A DNA stretch of 51,915 nt from an uncultured Corynebacterium sp. Lineage in GTDB: Bacteria > Actinomycetota > Actinomycetes > Mycobacteriales > Mycobacteriaceae. The stretch lies in NCBI RefSeq assembly GCF_946221155.1, contig NZ_CAMIAN010000014.1:1-51915 (forward strand), read 5' to 3'. Position numbers and translations under genes: made by a program. The notes below the pieces were generated by a model. The model did not search any database. It worked only from the letters and a program-made list of their open reading frames with translations, and was not told where the DNA came from. Positions 1-8,529 of the stretch are shown one piece after another. How positions within the stretch are numbered: position 1 is the first letter of the stretch; each line of letters starts with the position of its first letter.

Positions 1-56
1 CGTTAATAGGACACTAGCACCTCAAGCTAGCGCGTCTGCCATTCCGCCACCCGGAC
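1..56 (-). tRNA. tRNA-Leu (anticodon GAG), 3' part cut off by the window edge
   Basis: Read on the minus strand, the 5' acceptor strand GTCCGGG begins at 56, followed by a D arm with GGCGGAATGGCAGACGC. The anticodon stem is CTAGC/GCTAG around the loop TTGAGGT, which places GAG at positions 34-36. A long variable arm starts (GTCCTATTAACG), typical of the class II tRNAs for Leu, Ser and Tyr. The T arm and 3' acceptor lie beyond base 1. The upstream stretch 57-207 holds a short hairpin and no gene. Confidence 0.93.
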
Positions 57-68
57 TTAGGTCGCGCA

Positions 69-85
69 CACCACTATGAGTGGTG
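69..85. repeat. Short perfect inverted repeat upstream of tRNA-Leu
   Basis: The arms CACCACT and AGTGGTG (7 bp) flank the trinucleotide ATG. The repeat lies 13 bases before the tRNA 5' end, inside its likely leader or promoter region, and more than 120 bases before the PEBP gene. It could be a leader hairpin or be there by chance. No T-run follows on either strand, so a terminator is unlikely. Confidence 0.4.
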
Positions 86-207
86 GCAACTCCCGCCACT
101 TTAATGCCAAGCCAGTGATTTATACAAATACGCAGGTCAAGCCGAGCTACTTGTATCTGGATAAGCACTTTAGTGCGCTCGCCCACAGCTTTGACTAGCG
201 TGGTGCT

Positions 208-765
208 ATGTCCGATAACAACGCACAGCACCAGCCCACTTACATCGACGACCGTTTCCCCGGCCCGGATCCGTACGCGCCGCTGACGGACCTGCCCGCG
301 CTGGAGGTCACCAGCGAGACCTTCGCCGACGGCGATCGCCTGCCCGAAGATCAACTGGGAGGTAACGACGTCTCGCCCCAGCTGAGCTGGTCTAAAGGCC
401 CGGAGGGCACGAAGACTTACGCGGTTACCTGTTTTGATCCGGACGCCCCCACGGCCAGCGGCTTTTGGCACTGGGCAGTCTTCAACATTCCGGCGGATGT
501 AACCTCCCTGCCGCTGGGAGCTGGCGGCGAGGATCTCGGTAGCCTGCCCGAAGGCGCGGTGGCGCTACGTGGCGACAGCCGTTCCTGGGGCTACTACGGC
601 GCTAACCCCCCAGCCGGCCACGGCCCGCACCGCTACCTGTTCGCGGTCCACGCGGTAGGCGAGGAGCTGGACATCGACGACCGCCAGACCCCGACCGTTC
701 TGGGCTTTAACTTGAACTTCAAGGCCACCGCCCGCGGCATCCTCTGGGGCTGGGCAGAGAACTAG
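208..765 (+). CDS. PEBP family protein (YbhB/YbcL, Raf kinase inhibitor-like)
   Basis: The 185-residue protein has the two hallmarks of bacterial phosphatidylethanolamine-binding-like proteins: a DPDAP motif at residues 77-81 and the glycine/proline-rich segment ending in HRYLF near residues 129-145. Together these form the anion-binding pocket of the family. No signal peptide is visible, so it is probably cytoplasmic. Length is normal for YbhB/YbcL. The ATG at 208 is the first start compatible with the family N-terminus. The gene is convergent with pyrD: the two stop codons are one base apart, leaving no room for a separate terminator. The physiological ligand in actinobacteria is not known. 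Confidence 0.9.
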   Translation: MSDNNAQHQPTYIDDRFPGPDPYAPLTDLPALEVTSETFADGDRLPEDQLGGNDVSPQLSWSKGPEGTKTYAVTCFDPDAPTASGFWHWAVFNIPADVTSLPLGAGGEDLGSLPEGAVALRGDSRSWGYYGANPPAGHGPHRYLFAVHAVGEELDIDDRQTPTVLGFNLNFKATARGILWGWAEN

Positions 766-766
766 T

Positions 767-1870
767 TTAGGCCTCCACCCACGGCAACCCGCTGCCCACG
801 GCCTGCGAGATATTCTCCAGGCCGTGGGCTTTCAGCTGTGCGGACAGGCCCTGGTGGATCTCGCGGATCCAGTCCGGGCCGCCATAGATGAACGGCGTAT
901 ACCCCTGAATCAAGTTGGCGCCCGCGGAGATGCGCTCCCATGCCGCCCGTGGGGAATCAATTCCACCTACGCCAATCAGGACTAGCTTGCCGTCTGCGCG
1001 GGCAGCCAGACGACGCAGTACCTCCAGCGCCCGGGCTGCCACTGGAGCACCGGAAATGCCGCCTGCGCCCATGGCCTTGACCTCGTGGGCCGGGGTCTTT
1101 AGACCTTCGCGGCTGATGGTTGTGTTCGTGGCGATCAGGCCCGTCACGCCCATCTCGATAGCCAGGTCGCAAACCTGGTCGATGTCCTCATCGCTCAAAT
1201 CCGGGGCGATCTTCACAAACAGCGGACGGGTGCTTTCCTCCTGCACTGCACGGATGATCGGGCGCAAGGATTCCACCGCCTGCAGGTCGCGCAACCCAGG
1301 GGTGTTGGGGGAGGAGACGTTGATCACCAGGTAGTCAGCCACCCCGCCAATGGCCTTGGCGGACTCGCGGTAGTCGCGGTCCGCAATCTCGGCGGCCACC
1401 AGCTTGGATTTACCGAGGTTCGCCCCCACAGGGATGTCGGTGCTGCGCTTCTGCAGACGCATCGCCGCCGCGCGGGAGCCCTCGTTATTGAACCCCATAC
1501 GGTTAAGGATGGCCTTGTCCTTCGGCAGGCGGAACAGGCGCGGGGTGGGGTTGCCCGGCTGCGCCAGCGCGGTGACGGTGCCGATCTCCGCAAAACCAAA
1601 GCCCAGCGGCCCCCAGGCGTCAACCTCTTTGGCGTCTTTATCGAAGCCTGCGGCCAGACCGAGCGGACGTGGGAAGGTGAGACCGGCGATCTGTTGGCTC
1701 AAGGCATCATCGTGCACGGCCAGCGAGCCGTCCATCGCGGACAGAGCCGCCCTGGAGCCCGCCACCTGCTGCAGCCCGCGGGACATCAGCCCGTGAATGC
1801 GCTCCGGGCGCAGGGTAAACATACCTTTCAGCGCCACCTGGTAGGCGCCGTGGCGAATCTTCTTCAGCAT
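767..1870 (-). CDS. pyrD: Dihydroorotate dehydrogenase (quinone), class 2
   Basis: This enzyme oxidises dihydroorotate to orotate in pyrimidine synthesis, passing electrons to membrane quinone. The 367-residue protein carries the N-terminal helical extension typical of membrane-associated class 2 enzymes (about residues 1-45), then an FMN-binding TIM barrel. The segment VINVSSPNTPGLR at about 182-194 holds the catalytic serine of class 2, where class 1 enzymes have cysteine. GVGGI near 300 is the FMN phosphate site. An AAGGGG ribosome-binding site precedes the ATG. It lies 14 bases downstream of a lipoprotein gene on the same strand and is probably cotranscribed with it. Confidence 0.97.
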   Translation of the reverse strand: MLKKIRHGAYQVALKGMFTLRPERIHGLMSRGLQQVAGSRAALSAMDGSLAVHDDALSQQIAGLTFPRPLGLAAGFDKDAKEVDAWGPLGFGFAEIGTVTALAQPGNPTPRLFRLPKDKAILNRMGFNNEGSRAAAMRLQKRSTDIPVGANLGKSKLVAAEIADRDYRESAKAIGGVADYLVINVSSPNTPGLRDLQAVESLRPIIRAVQEESTRPLFVKIAPDLSDEDIDQVCDLAIEMGVTGLIATNTTISREGLKTPAHEVKAMGAGGISGAPVAARALEVLRRLAARADGKLVLIGVGGIDSPRAAWERISAGANLIQGYTPFIYGGPDWIREIHQGLSAQLKAHGLENISQAVGSGLPWVEA

Positions 1871-1884
1871 CTCTGAACCCCTTC

Positions 1885-3006
1885 TTATTCCTTCTCCGCC
1901 GGGTACTCGTCATCCGGCGTCGACTGCTTATCCTTCACCGTGTCGTCCACGGTCTGCGCGCTGTACACACTGACCTTGCCGTCCTCTGTGACCAGAACTA
2001 ACGCGCCGTTGGCGGCGTCCAGAACTTCGCGCACCTTGCTCGGCGCCTCGATGTCAGCAACCTTCACGGGCGCGCCGCTATCGATGCGGAACGACGTCAG
2101 CTTGTTTTCCCCAGTGGAGCTGACCCAGGCCAGCTGACGTTTCGCGTCCCACACCACGCCCCACGGGGAGGCCTTCGTGGGAATCGCCTGGTGCAGGCGC
2201 ACGACGTCGTTCATGGTGTAGATCAGCATCTGGTCTTGGCGCGCGTCGCTGGCAACCACCACGCCGTCGTCGCCGCGACCGGTGGCCACCTGCCCTACGC
2301 CCTGGCCGATGCGCAGGGAAGCATTCAGCGAGCCATCGTCTACATCCACGTCGTTGATGCTGGTCTGCCCCCGGTCAATCAGCGCAGCGCGCTGCCCACG
2401 TCCGTGGGGCTTCACCAACACCGCCTCGTCTAGGCTCCGGCTTACGATCGCCTCGCCGGTCTCGTTGCCGTCCTTATCGTAGAAGCGCGCCTTGTCCTCG
2501 CCTGCCTTGCCCAGCACGGCCTTGCCGTTTTCCAGGAAGTTTACGGTGGTCACCTTGCCATCCACGTCAAGGCTGCGCGTTTCCTTGCCGTCCGGACCCA
2601 GCTCGATGGCCTTGTCCTGGCAGGCTACAGCCACACCGGTCGCGGTGGTGGAGATGTTGTCGCAGGAATCGTCGACGTCTACCTGGCTTGGTTCGTCGTT
2701 GGGGCTGGCGGCGTCAATAAAGTGCACCTTGCCCTTTGTAAGCACCGCAACCAGGTTCGCTCCTGGCGCATTCTCGTCGCCAGAAAGTCCCACGCGCGCG
2801 GCCCCGAGCGTCGGCGCGTCTAGCTTGATCTGCTCTCCCAGACCGGACGAACTATCGGGGGAGTCCTGCGGCTGCGCGGGCTCACCCGCGACGGGCGCGT
2901 TTTCTACCGGATCGTCGGATCCACAGGCGGAAAGTGACCCCAGGGCCAGGGCGGCAGCGGCGGTCACGCAGAGGGTTCGGCTGAAGCGATTGACGTGCAC
3001 ATTCAC
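1885..3006 (-). CDS. Secreted lipoprotein with predicted beta-propeller-like repeats
   Basis: The N-terminus has a basic n-region, a hydrophobic stretch and the lipobox LSAC, so the mature protein should be lipid-anchored on the outer face of the membrane. A Ser/Pro/Glu-rich linker follows. The rest is a series of short strand-rich segments with recurring V-x-D-G patterns, which suggests a WD40/YVTN-like propeller, although no catalytic motif is visible. GTG codons at 3033, 3006 and 3000 could start it. The one at 3006 gives the most usual signal-peptide length, while the one at 3033 has a slightly better purine stretch upstream. It is divergent from uppP and upstream of pyrD. Its function is unknown; a role in the cell envelope is inferred. 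Confidence 0.8.
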   Translation of the reverse strand: MNVHVNRFSRTLCVTAAAALALGSLSACGSDDPVENAPVAGEPAQPQDSPDSSSGLGEQIKLDAPTLGAARVGLSGDENAPGANLVAVLTKGKVHFIDAASPNDEPSQVDVDDSCDNISTTATGVAVACQDKAIELGPDGKETRSLDVDGKVTTVNFLENGKAVLGKAGEDKARFYDKDGNETGEAIVSRSLDEAVLVKPHGRGQRAALIDRGQTSINDVDVDDGSLNASLRIGQGVGQVATGRGDDGVVVASDARQDQMLIYTMNDVVRLHQAIPTKASPWGVVWDAKRQLAWVSSTGENKLTSFRIDSGAPVKVADIEAPSKVREVLDAANGALVLVTEDGKVSVYSAQTVDDTVKDKQSTPDDEYPAEKE

Positions 3007-3076
3007 AAGTTCTAACGCTACCAGCCCGGCCACGTCACTCTTTCACGACGGGGGAGAAGGACTAGGCTCAATCCTC

Positions 3077-3949
3077 ATGACTACAGATATGACTTGGGCG
3101 CAGACGATCATTCTGTCGCTTATCCAGGGTTTGACGGAGTTCTTACCTGTATCTTCGTCCGGCCACCTGCGCATCTTCTCCACCCTGTTGTGGGGCGAAG
3201 ATGCCGGCGCGTCGTTCACGGCCGTCATCCAGCTGGGCACGGAGCTAGCGGTGTTGGTGTTCTTTGCCAAGGACATTTGGAACATCGCCAGCGCCTGGTG
3301 CAGGGGCGTGTGGGAGTGGCTCACCGACCTCACCGGCAAGCACGGCCGCCGCACTCATCGGGAGAGCTTCGACTACCGGATGGGCTGGATGGTCATCGTT
3401 GGTACCCTGCCGGTGGCTGTCCTGGGGTACCTGGGCAAGGACTTGATCCGCGATAACCTACGCAACCTCTGGATCACGGCCACGATGCTGGTGCTGTTCT
3501 CCTTCGTCTTCATCCTCGCCGAGCGCATGGGCCGCCGCGAACGTAGCTTTAACCAGCTGACCATGCGCGATTCGGTGATCATGGGCTTCGCACAGTGCCT
3601 GGCGCTGATCCCGGGTGTGTCCCGCTCCGGAGGCACGGTCTCGGCCGGTCTGTTCTTGAACCTGGATCGCGAGGTCGCCACCCGTTACTCTTTCCTGCTC
3701 GCCATCCCTGCCGTGTTGGCCTCAGGGCTTTTCTCGCTTCCCGACGCCTTTAGCCCCGACGCCGGACAGGCCGCCTCGGGCGCCCAGTTGTTCGTGGGCA
3801 CGGCCATTGCCTTTGCCGTGGGCTATGCGTCTATCGCCTGGCTGCTGAAGTTCGTGGCCAACCATTCGTTTGCCTGGTTCGCGCTATGGCGCATCCCGCT
3901 GGGCCTGGCGGTTATGGGTCTGCTCGCATTCGGGGTACTGCCAGCCTAG
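3077..3949 (+). CDS. uppP: Undecaprenyl-diphosphate phosphatase (BacA/UppP)
   Basis: This membrane enzyme dephosphorylates C55-PP to recycle the lipid carrier for peptidoglycan and arabinogalactan, and gives bacitracin tolerance. The 290-residue protein shows the family signatures EFLPVSSSGH (residues 21-30, with the catalytic Glu, Ser and His region) and PGVSRSGGT, within several hydrophobic helices. The start at 3077 is chosen because a GGGGAGAAGG ribosome-binding site precedes it. The frame stays open far upstream, but that extension is antisense to the lipoprotein gene. mshC starts 11 bases after its stop, and the uppP-mshC neighbourhood is known from other actinobacteria. Confidence 0.96.
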   Translation: MTTDMTWAQTIILSLIQGLTEFLPVSSSGHLRIFSTLLWGEDAGASFTAVIQLGTELAVLVFFAKDIWNIASAWCRGVWEWLTDLTGKHGRRTHRESFDYRMGWMVIVGTLPVAVLGYLGKDLIRDNLRNLWITATMLVLFSFVFILAERMGRRERSFNQLTMRDSVIMGFAQCLALIPGVSRSGGTVSAGLFLNLDREVATRYSFLLAIPAVLASGLFSLPDAFSPDAGQAASGAQLFVGTAIAFAVGYASIAWLLKFVANHSFAWFALWRIPLGLAVMGLLAFGVLPA

Positions 3950-3960
3950 AATCGGAACCC

Positions 3961-5208
3961 ATGCACTCTTGGCCCGAACCGGAAGTCCCACAGCTGCCGG
4001 GTGAAGCCCCGCAGCTTCGCCTGTACGACACCGCCGACGACGCAGTTAAGCCCGTCGAGATTCCCGCCGGGGAGGTGGGAATGTACGTCTGCGGCATTAC
4101 TCCCTACGACTCCACCCACCTGGGCCACGCCGCCACCTATCTGACCTTCGACCTGATCCACCGCTACCTACGCGCGAGCGGCCACGGCGTGCACTATGTG
4201 CAGAACATCACCGACGTGGACGACCCATTGTTCGAGCGCGCCGAGCGGGATGGCGTGGATTGGCAAGACTTGGGCACTAGCCAGATCGACCTGTTCCGCT
4301 CCGACATGGAGGATTTGGCGGTCATCCCGCCCCGCGACTACATCGGCGCGATGGAATCCATCGACGAAGTCATCGAGATGGTGGGCAAACTCCTGGAGGT
4401 CGGCGCCGCCTACCAGCTGGAGGACGACGAGCACCCGGACGTCTACGCCGACCACACCTTCCTGCCACAGTTCGGCTACGAGTCCCGCTACAGCGAAGAG
4501 CAGATGGCGGAGTTCTTCGCCGAACGCGGGGGAGACCCAGAGCGCCCCGGCAAGCGGCACCCGATGGACGCGCTACTGTGGCGTGCCCACCGCGATGGCG
4601 AGCCGAAGTGGGAGTCTCCCTTCGGCCCGGGACGCCCCGGCTGGCACATCGAATGTTCGGCCATCGCCGTCAACCGACTGGGCGCCCCCTTTGCCATCCA
4701 GGGCGGTGGCAGCGACCTGCGCTTCCCACACCACGAGTTCTCCGCCACCCACGCCGAGGCCGCCCACGGAGTGGACCGCATGGCCCACCACTACGTCCAC
4801 ACCGGCATGATCGGCCTTGACGGCACCAAAATGAGCAAGTCGCTGGGCAACCTCGTGTTCGTCTCGAAGCTCACCGCCGCCGGCCACGAGCCTGCAGCCA
4901 TTCGCCTGGGTGTGTACGCGGGCCATTATCGCCAGGACCGCGACTGGACCGAGGACGTGCTGGCCCACGCCGAGCATCGCCTGGCTAGCTGGCGAGCGGC
5001 CCTGGCCGCCGGCTCCACCACGACCGATGAGGCCCGCGAGCTGGTCGCCACCGTGCGTAGCCACCTGGCCAACGACCTCGACACGGCGGCAGCCATGGAT
5101 GCTCTCGATGGCTGGGCCGCGGCCACCAAGGCTGGGACGGTAGGGGATGAGGCTGCGGCGTCAGAAATAAAAACCGCAATCGATGCGCTGCTGGGCGTGC
5201 GCCTCTAG
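3961..5208 (+). CDS. mshC: L-cysteine:1D-myo-inositol 2-amino-2-deoxy-alpha-D-glucopyranoside ligase
   Basis: MshC joins cysteine to GlcN-Ins in an ATP-dependent step of mycothiol synthesis, the main low-molecular-weight thiol of actinobacteria. The 415-residue protein is a class I cysteinyl-tRNA synthetase relative. It has a zinc-site cysteine (C44), the HIGH-type motif THLGHAAT near 52-59, CGI-like N-terminal features, WHIECSAI, and KMSKS at 290-294. It lacks the long tRNA-binding C-terminal region of CysS, which separates MshC from CysS. The ATG at 3961 gives the standard MshC length. The short gap after uppP suggests cotranscription. Confidence 0.95.
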   Translation: MHSWPEPEVPQLPGEAPQLRLYDTADDAVKPVEIPAGEVGMYVCGITPYDSTHLGHAATYLTFDLIHRYLRASGHGVHYVQNITDVDDPLFERAERDGVDWQDLGTSQIDLFRSDMEDLAVIPPRDYIGAMESIDEVIEMVGKLLEVGAAYQLEDDEHPDVYADHTFLPQFGYESRYSEEQMAEFFAERGGDPERPGKRHPMDALLWRAHRDGEPKWESPFGPGRPGWHIECSAIAVNRLGAPFAIQGGGSDLRFPHHEFSATHAEAAHGVDRMAHHYVHTGMIGLDGTKMSKSLGNLVFVSKLTAAGHEPAAIRLGVYAGHYRQDRDWTEDVLAHAEHRLASWRAALAAGSTTTDEARELVATVRSHLANDLDTAAAMDALDGWAAATKAGTVGDEAAASEIKTAIDALLGVRL

Positions 5209-5232
5209 CGCGTACAGGGCAAACTGTCTCTT

Positions 5233-5709
5233 ATGAGCACCACACAGCTGAGCACAGCCACCACGTCTGCCCGCGAAGAATTCATCGACAACCTGCGCCA
5301 CATGGCGACAGGCAGCTACCTACGCGACGAAGATCGCGAGTTCTGGGAGGCTCCGTACCCAGAGTCCGCCGTGGACGACGCACAGGCCATCGTCGACGGC
5401 ATGCTGCAGGCCGCACAATCTGTGGCCGCCAGCAGCGAGGCGGAACTGAAGAAGATCGCCGCCTCTCTGCACCTGCAGAACACCGAGGAAAGCGCGGACG
5501 AGCAGCCAACCGTAACCACCCTGGCTATCGCCGCAGTGATCAACCAGCACATCGAGAAGCTCAAGGCGCTCTCGGCCCGCCACGAGGACGCGTTGCTGGA
5601 GGACGAGGAAATCAAGGACCTGCTCGCCCTGGTGGAGAAGCTGGCCGTGGACCTGGATGCCGACGATATGTTCGTGACCAGCCAGGCCGAGGCCGTCTGC
5701 GAAGCCTAG
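5233..5709 (+). CDS. Conserved hypothetical acidic helical protein
   Basis: The 158-residue protein is not recognised as a known family. It is acidic, rich in Ala, Glu and Leu, and predicted mostly helical, with no signal peptide, membrane segment or metal-binding cluster. The central part (about 50-75) and the C-terminal half look like amphipathic helices. It follows mshC by 24 bases on the same strand, so it may be cotranscribed. Its stop codon shares the four bases CTAG with the stop of the convergent thioesterase-like gene. Confidence 0.75.
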   Translation: MSTTQLSTATTSAREEFIDNLRHMATGSYLRDEDREFWEAPYPESAVDDAQAIVDGMLQAAQSVAASSEAELKKIAASLHLQNTEESADEQPTVTTLAIAAVINQHIEKLKALSARHEDALLEDEEIKDLLALVEKLAVDLDADDMFVTSQAEAVCEA

Positions 5710-6551
5710 CGCGGGGCCAGCATAATTCCTTGGTTGCAGGTGCCGATGAGGCCCTGCTCGTCGTAGATCCGCGTGACGGTAGTGCCGATGCCGTCGGTGC
5801 CGTAGTTTGCCTCTGCGGACAAGCCCAGCCACTCGCCACGCATCTCGTGGTGCAAGTAGACGGTGGTATCGACGTTCATATACGTCCACTTGTCCGTATC
5901 CAGCAGGTCGTTCAGACCGTTGGCGATGTCCACCGTCTTCATCAGGCGCACCCAGGTGGAATCCTCCTTGCCCTCGACGGCGGGCAGATCGGTGCGCGAC
6001 CAGTAGATTGCAGGGTTGCGGGATTCGTCGACGTTCAGGTGACGCTCGTCCAGGTCCGCCCGACGCGCCTCAATGGAGTCGATGTAGCCACTGGCCCAGC
6101 GCTCGAGGAAGTCACTGCCTTCCCCGGCGCCCGACGGGCCGGGCATCGGCTCGCCGACGGTGCGCTCTATCTCCTGTGTATCCCCACGGCGGATCCACCA
6201 GCCGGAGCCCCGGATGAACTCGCGGCCAGTTTCGTCGGTGACGATCGCCTCCAAGAAGCTGATGCGCTTGCCGGGGCGCACCACCCGCGCGTGGGTACGT
6301 AGCTCGCTGAGCGGCACCGCGCCCAGGATCTCGACGGTCATTCTGCTGAAACGCCCCTCTTCCAGAGACAGCCCGGCATCGCGCGCACCATCCTCCAGCA
6401 CCGTAGCCACCAGCGCGGCGGGCGGGGAGCCGTGCTGAAAGCCTGGCCCCCAGGGGCTTTCCGTGTGTTCGGTGGGGTGGTAATTGCGGTAGATCTGGCC
6501 TTCTTCCTCCGTGACTGTGCCGGGAACGAAGTATGCCGCCTGCTCGCTCAT
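5706..6551 (-). CDS. Thioesterase-like (double hot-dog, TesB-type) protein
   Basis: The 281-residue length and layout fit actinobacterial acyl-CoA thioesterase-like proteins with two hot-dog domains. The N-terminal half has the GFQHGSPPAALVATVLE segment, resembling the H-G-x-P helix of this superfamily, and the C-terminal half ends with YLHHEMRGEWLGLSAEANYGTDGIGT. The substrate is unknown; a fatty acyl-CoA is the likely class. The ATG at 6551 is the natural start. It is monocistronic and divergent from the HAD-HisE gene. Confidence 0.8.
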   Translation of the reverse strand: MSEQAAYFVPGTVTEEEGQIYRNYHPTEHTESPWGPGFQHGSPPAALVATVLEDGARDAGLSLEEGRFSRMTVEILGAVPLSELRTHARVVRPGKRISFLEAIVTDETGREFIRGSGWWIRRGDTQEIERTVGEPMPGPSGAGEGSDFLERWASGYIDSIEARRADLDERHLNVDESRNPAIYWSRTDLPAVEGKEDSTWVRLMKTVDIANGLNDLLDTDKWTYMNVDTTVYLHHEMRGEWLGLSAEANYGTDGIGTTVTRIYDEQGLIGTCNQGIMLAPR

Positions 6552-6643
6552 CGCGCTCCTTACTTCTAGGGTGTGTCCTACGTCACTAACTATGGCATAG
6601 GGGCGCCGCTGAGACGCGCAATTGACCTAAACTGAACGTCATC

Positions 6644-7642
6644 ATGAAAGCAATACTTTGGGACATGGACGGCACCCTGGTCGATACCGAACCTCTGTGG
6701 GGCATCGCCACCTTCGAGATGGGCGAGAAGATGGGCCGCCCGCTGACCGCGGAAGTACGCGAGAGGACCGTCGGCGCAACCACCCCCACCACCGTCGAGA
6801 TCTGCGCGGCCCACGCGGGGTTGGTTCTTGATGACGCCGGCAAGGCCGAATGGCTGAACTTCATGTACACGCGCGTCGAGGAGCTCCTTGCGGGGCAGTT
6901 GGAATTTCGCCCCGGCATCCGGGAGATTCTTTCCGAAGCTAAGGCCGCCGGGTTCCCAATGGCACTGGTGACGAACACGAATCGCGCCCTGACGGAGGTC
7001 TCGCTGAATTCCATTGGCCGCGAATTCTTCGACTTCACCTTGTGCGGCGACGAGGTGCCCAACGGCAAGCCCGCCCCTGACATCTACGCCACCGCCGCCG
7101 CACGCTTCGGTATCACCCCAGACGAGTGCCTGGTGGTGGAGGATTCCACCACCGGCATGACCGCCGCCCGCGATGCGGGCTGCCGCGTGCTGGGCGCCCC
7201 CACCGACCCGGAAACCGCGATCCCAGAAGGGGTACGCACTCTAGCTAAGCTGCGCGCGGGAGTCCGTGACTTAAGCGGCTTCGCGCTGGAGGACCTGCGT
7301 CGGATTTACGCAGATCTGGGGCACACTGCACCGGCCGGTGTGCGATCTGCCACAATGGAAGATGTGAACGAACAAGAACTCAAGACCTTCGATACCCTTT
7401 TCGCCGAGCTGTCTTCCCGCGCCAAGGAGCGCCCTGAAGGCTCCGGCACGGTCCAGGCTTTGGATGCCGGCGTGCATTTCCAGGGCAAGAAGATCGTCGA
7501 AGAAGCCGGCGAGGTGTGGCTAGCCGCGGAGTACGAGTCCGATGAAGAGCTGGCCGAGGAAATCTCCCAGCTTCTGTACTGGCTGCAGGTCGTGATGGTT
7601 GGCCGTGGCCTGACCCCCGCTGACGTTTACAAGTACCTCTAA
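6644..7642 (+). CDS. hisE: Fusion of HAD-superfamily phosphatase and phosphoribosyl-ATP pyrophosphatase (HisE)
   Basis: One open frame joins two domains. Residues 1 to about 225 are a HAD phosphatase of the beta-phosphoglucomutase type: DMDGT nucleophile motif at 7-11, TNTN as the second motif, GKPAPD with the lysine, and VEDSTTG as the acidic motif. From about residue 238 to 332 the sequence is a complete HisE, including GKKIVEEAGEVWLAAEYE and EEISQLLYWLQV, the metal-binding core of the MazG-like fold, ending in DVYKYL. HisE hydrolyses phosphoribosyl-ATP to phosphoribosyl-AMP. No stop codon separates the halves, but an internal ATG (7355) and a GTG (7364, preceded by GGAAG) could also give free HisE. 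hisG follows after 26 bases. Confidence 0.88.
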   Translation: MKAILWDMDGTLVDTEPLWGIATFEMGEKMGRPLTAEVRERTVGATTPTTVEICAAHAGLVLDDAGKAEWLNFMYTRVEELLAGQLEFRPGIREILSEAKAAGFPMALVTNTNRALTEVSLNSIGREFFDFTLCGDEVPNGKPAPDIYATAAARFGITPDECLVVEDSTTGMTAARDAGCRVLGAPTDPETAIPEGVRTLAKLRAGVRDLSGFALEDLRRIYADLGHTAPAGVRSATMEDVNEQELKTFDTLFAELSSRAKERPEGSGTVQALDAGVHFQGKKIVEEAGEVWLAAEYESDEELAEEISQLLYWLQVVMVGRGLTPADVYKYL

Positions 7643-7668
7643 GAGCAAGAAAGGCAGCCACCACGATC

Positions 7669-8514
7669 ATGCTGCGCGTCGCAGTCCCCAACAAGGGTTC
7701 CCTGTCCGAGACGGCCACCTCGATCTTGAAGGAGGCCGGCTATGCCACTCGCGGCGATTCGAAGTCTCTGACTATCGCCGACGAGGATAACGGGGTGGAG
7801 TTCTACTTCCTGCGCCCCAAGGACATCGCGATTTACATCGCCTCCGGCCACCTGGACATCGGCATCACCGGCCGCGATCTGGCAGCGGACACGCGTGAAG
7901 AGGTCGACGAGCTGCTGGCCTTAGGCTTCGGCGCTTCCACCTTCCGCTATGCCGCACCGAACGATGAAGACTGGACGGTGGAGCAGCTCGCCGGCAAGCG
8001 CATCGCCACCAGCTATCCAAATCTGGTGCGCAAGGACCTTGCCAACCGAGGGTTGGAGGCACAGGTCATTCGCCTGGACGGGGCAGTGGAGATCTCCATC
8101 CGCCTGGGTGTGGCCGACGTCATCGCCGACGTGGTCTCTACCGGGCGGACGCTGCGCCAGCAGGGGTTGAAGCCCTTCGGCGAACCTCTGTGTGTCTCCG
8201 AGGCGGTGATCGTCGGCCGTAAGGGCGCAGAAGTTACCGCCGAGCAGCGCGTGCTTATCAAGCGCATCCAGGGCATCCTGCACGCCCACAACTACGTGAT
8301 GCTGGATTACAACGTGGCCCGCGAGAACCTGGACAAGGTCGCCGCCATCACGCCGGGTCTGTCTGCCCCGACGGTCTCCCCGCTGGCTAACGACAGCTGG
8401 GTGGCTGTTCGTGCGATGGTTCCAAAGACCCAGGCCAACTCTCTAATGGACGAGCTGTCCGCCCTGGGCGCGGAAGCAATTTTGGCTACCGACATCCGGA
8501 TTGCGCGCATCTAG
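7669..8514 (+). CDS. hisG: ATP phosphoribosyltransferase, long form
   Basis: HisG catalyses the first, feedback-controlled step of histidine synthesis, condensing ATP with PRPP. The 281-residue protein is the long, HisZ-independent form. It has an N-terminal MLRVAVPNKGSLSE, GITGRDL, and the PRPP-binding region ADVIADVVSTGRTLRQQGL near 145-165. The C-terminal domain (about 210-281), with TPGLSAPTVSPL, is the regulatory histidine-binding domain. It lies just behind HisE, the enzyme of the next step, which supports both calls. Confidence 0.97.
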   Translation: MLRVAVPNKGSLSETATSILKEAGYATRGDSKSLTIADEDNGVEFYFLRPKDIAIYIASGHLDIGITGRDLAADTREEVDELLALGFGASTFRYAAPNDEDWTVEQLAGKRIATSYPNLVRKDLANRGLEAQVIRLDGAVEISIRLGVADVIADVVSTGRTLRQQGLKPFGEPLCVSEAVIVGRKGAEVTAEQRVLIKRIQGILHAHNYVMLDYNVARENLDKVAAITPGLSAPTVSPLANDSWVAVRAMVPKTQANSLMDELSALGAEAILATDIRIARI

Positions 8515-8529
8515 GTCCATTTTCGTTAG

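Noticed and set aside
1..207. Promoter for tRNA-Leu (TATAAA near 119-124 on the minus strand)
   Set aside because: The -10-like hexamer is good, but the TTGACC nearby is only 10 bases from it and no other -35 fits.
22..471. Open frame on the minus strand across the tRNA and the PEBP gene
   Set aside because: It is antisense to a well-supported gene and runs through a tRNA; no ribosome-binding site and no family features.
2492..3076. Upstream extension of the uppP frame
   Set aside because: This part is antisense to the lipoprotein gene, is rich in Ser and Thr as expected for a shadow frame, and a strong ribosome-binding site marks the later start at 3077.
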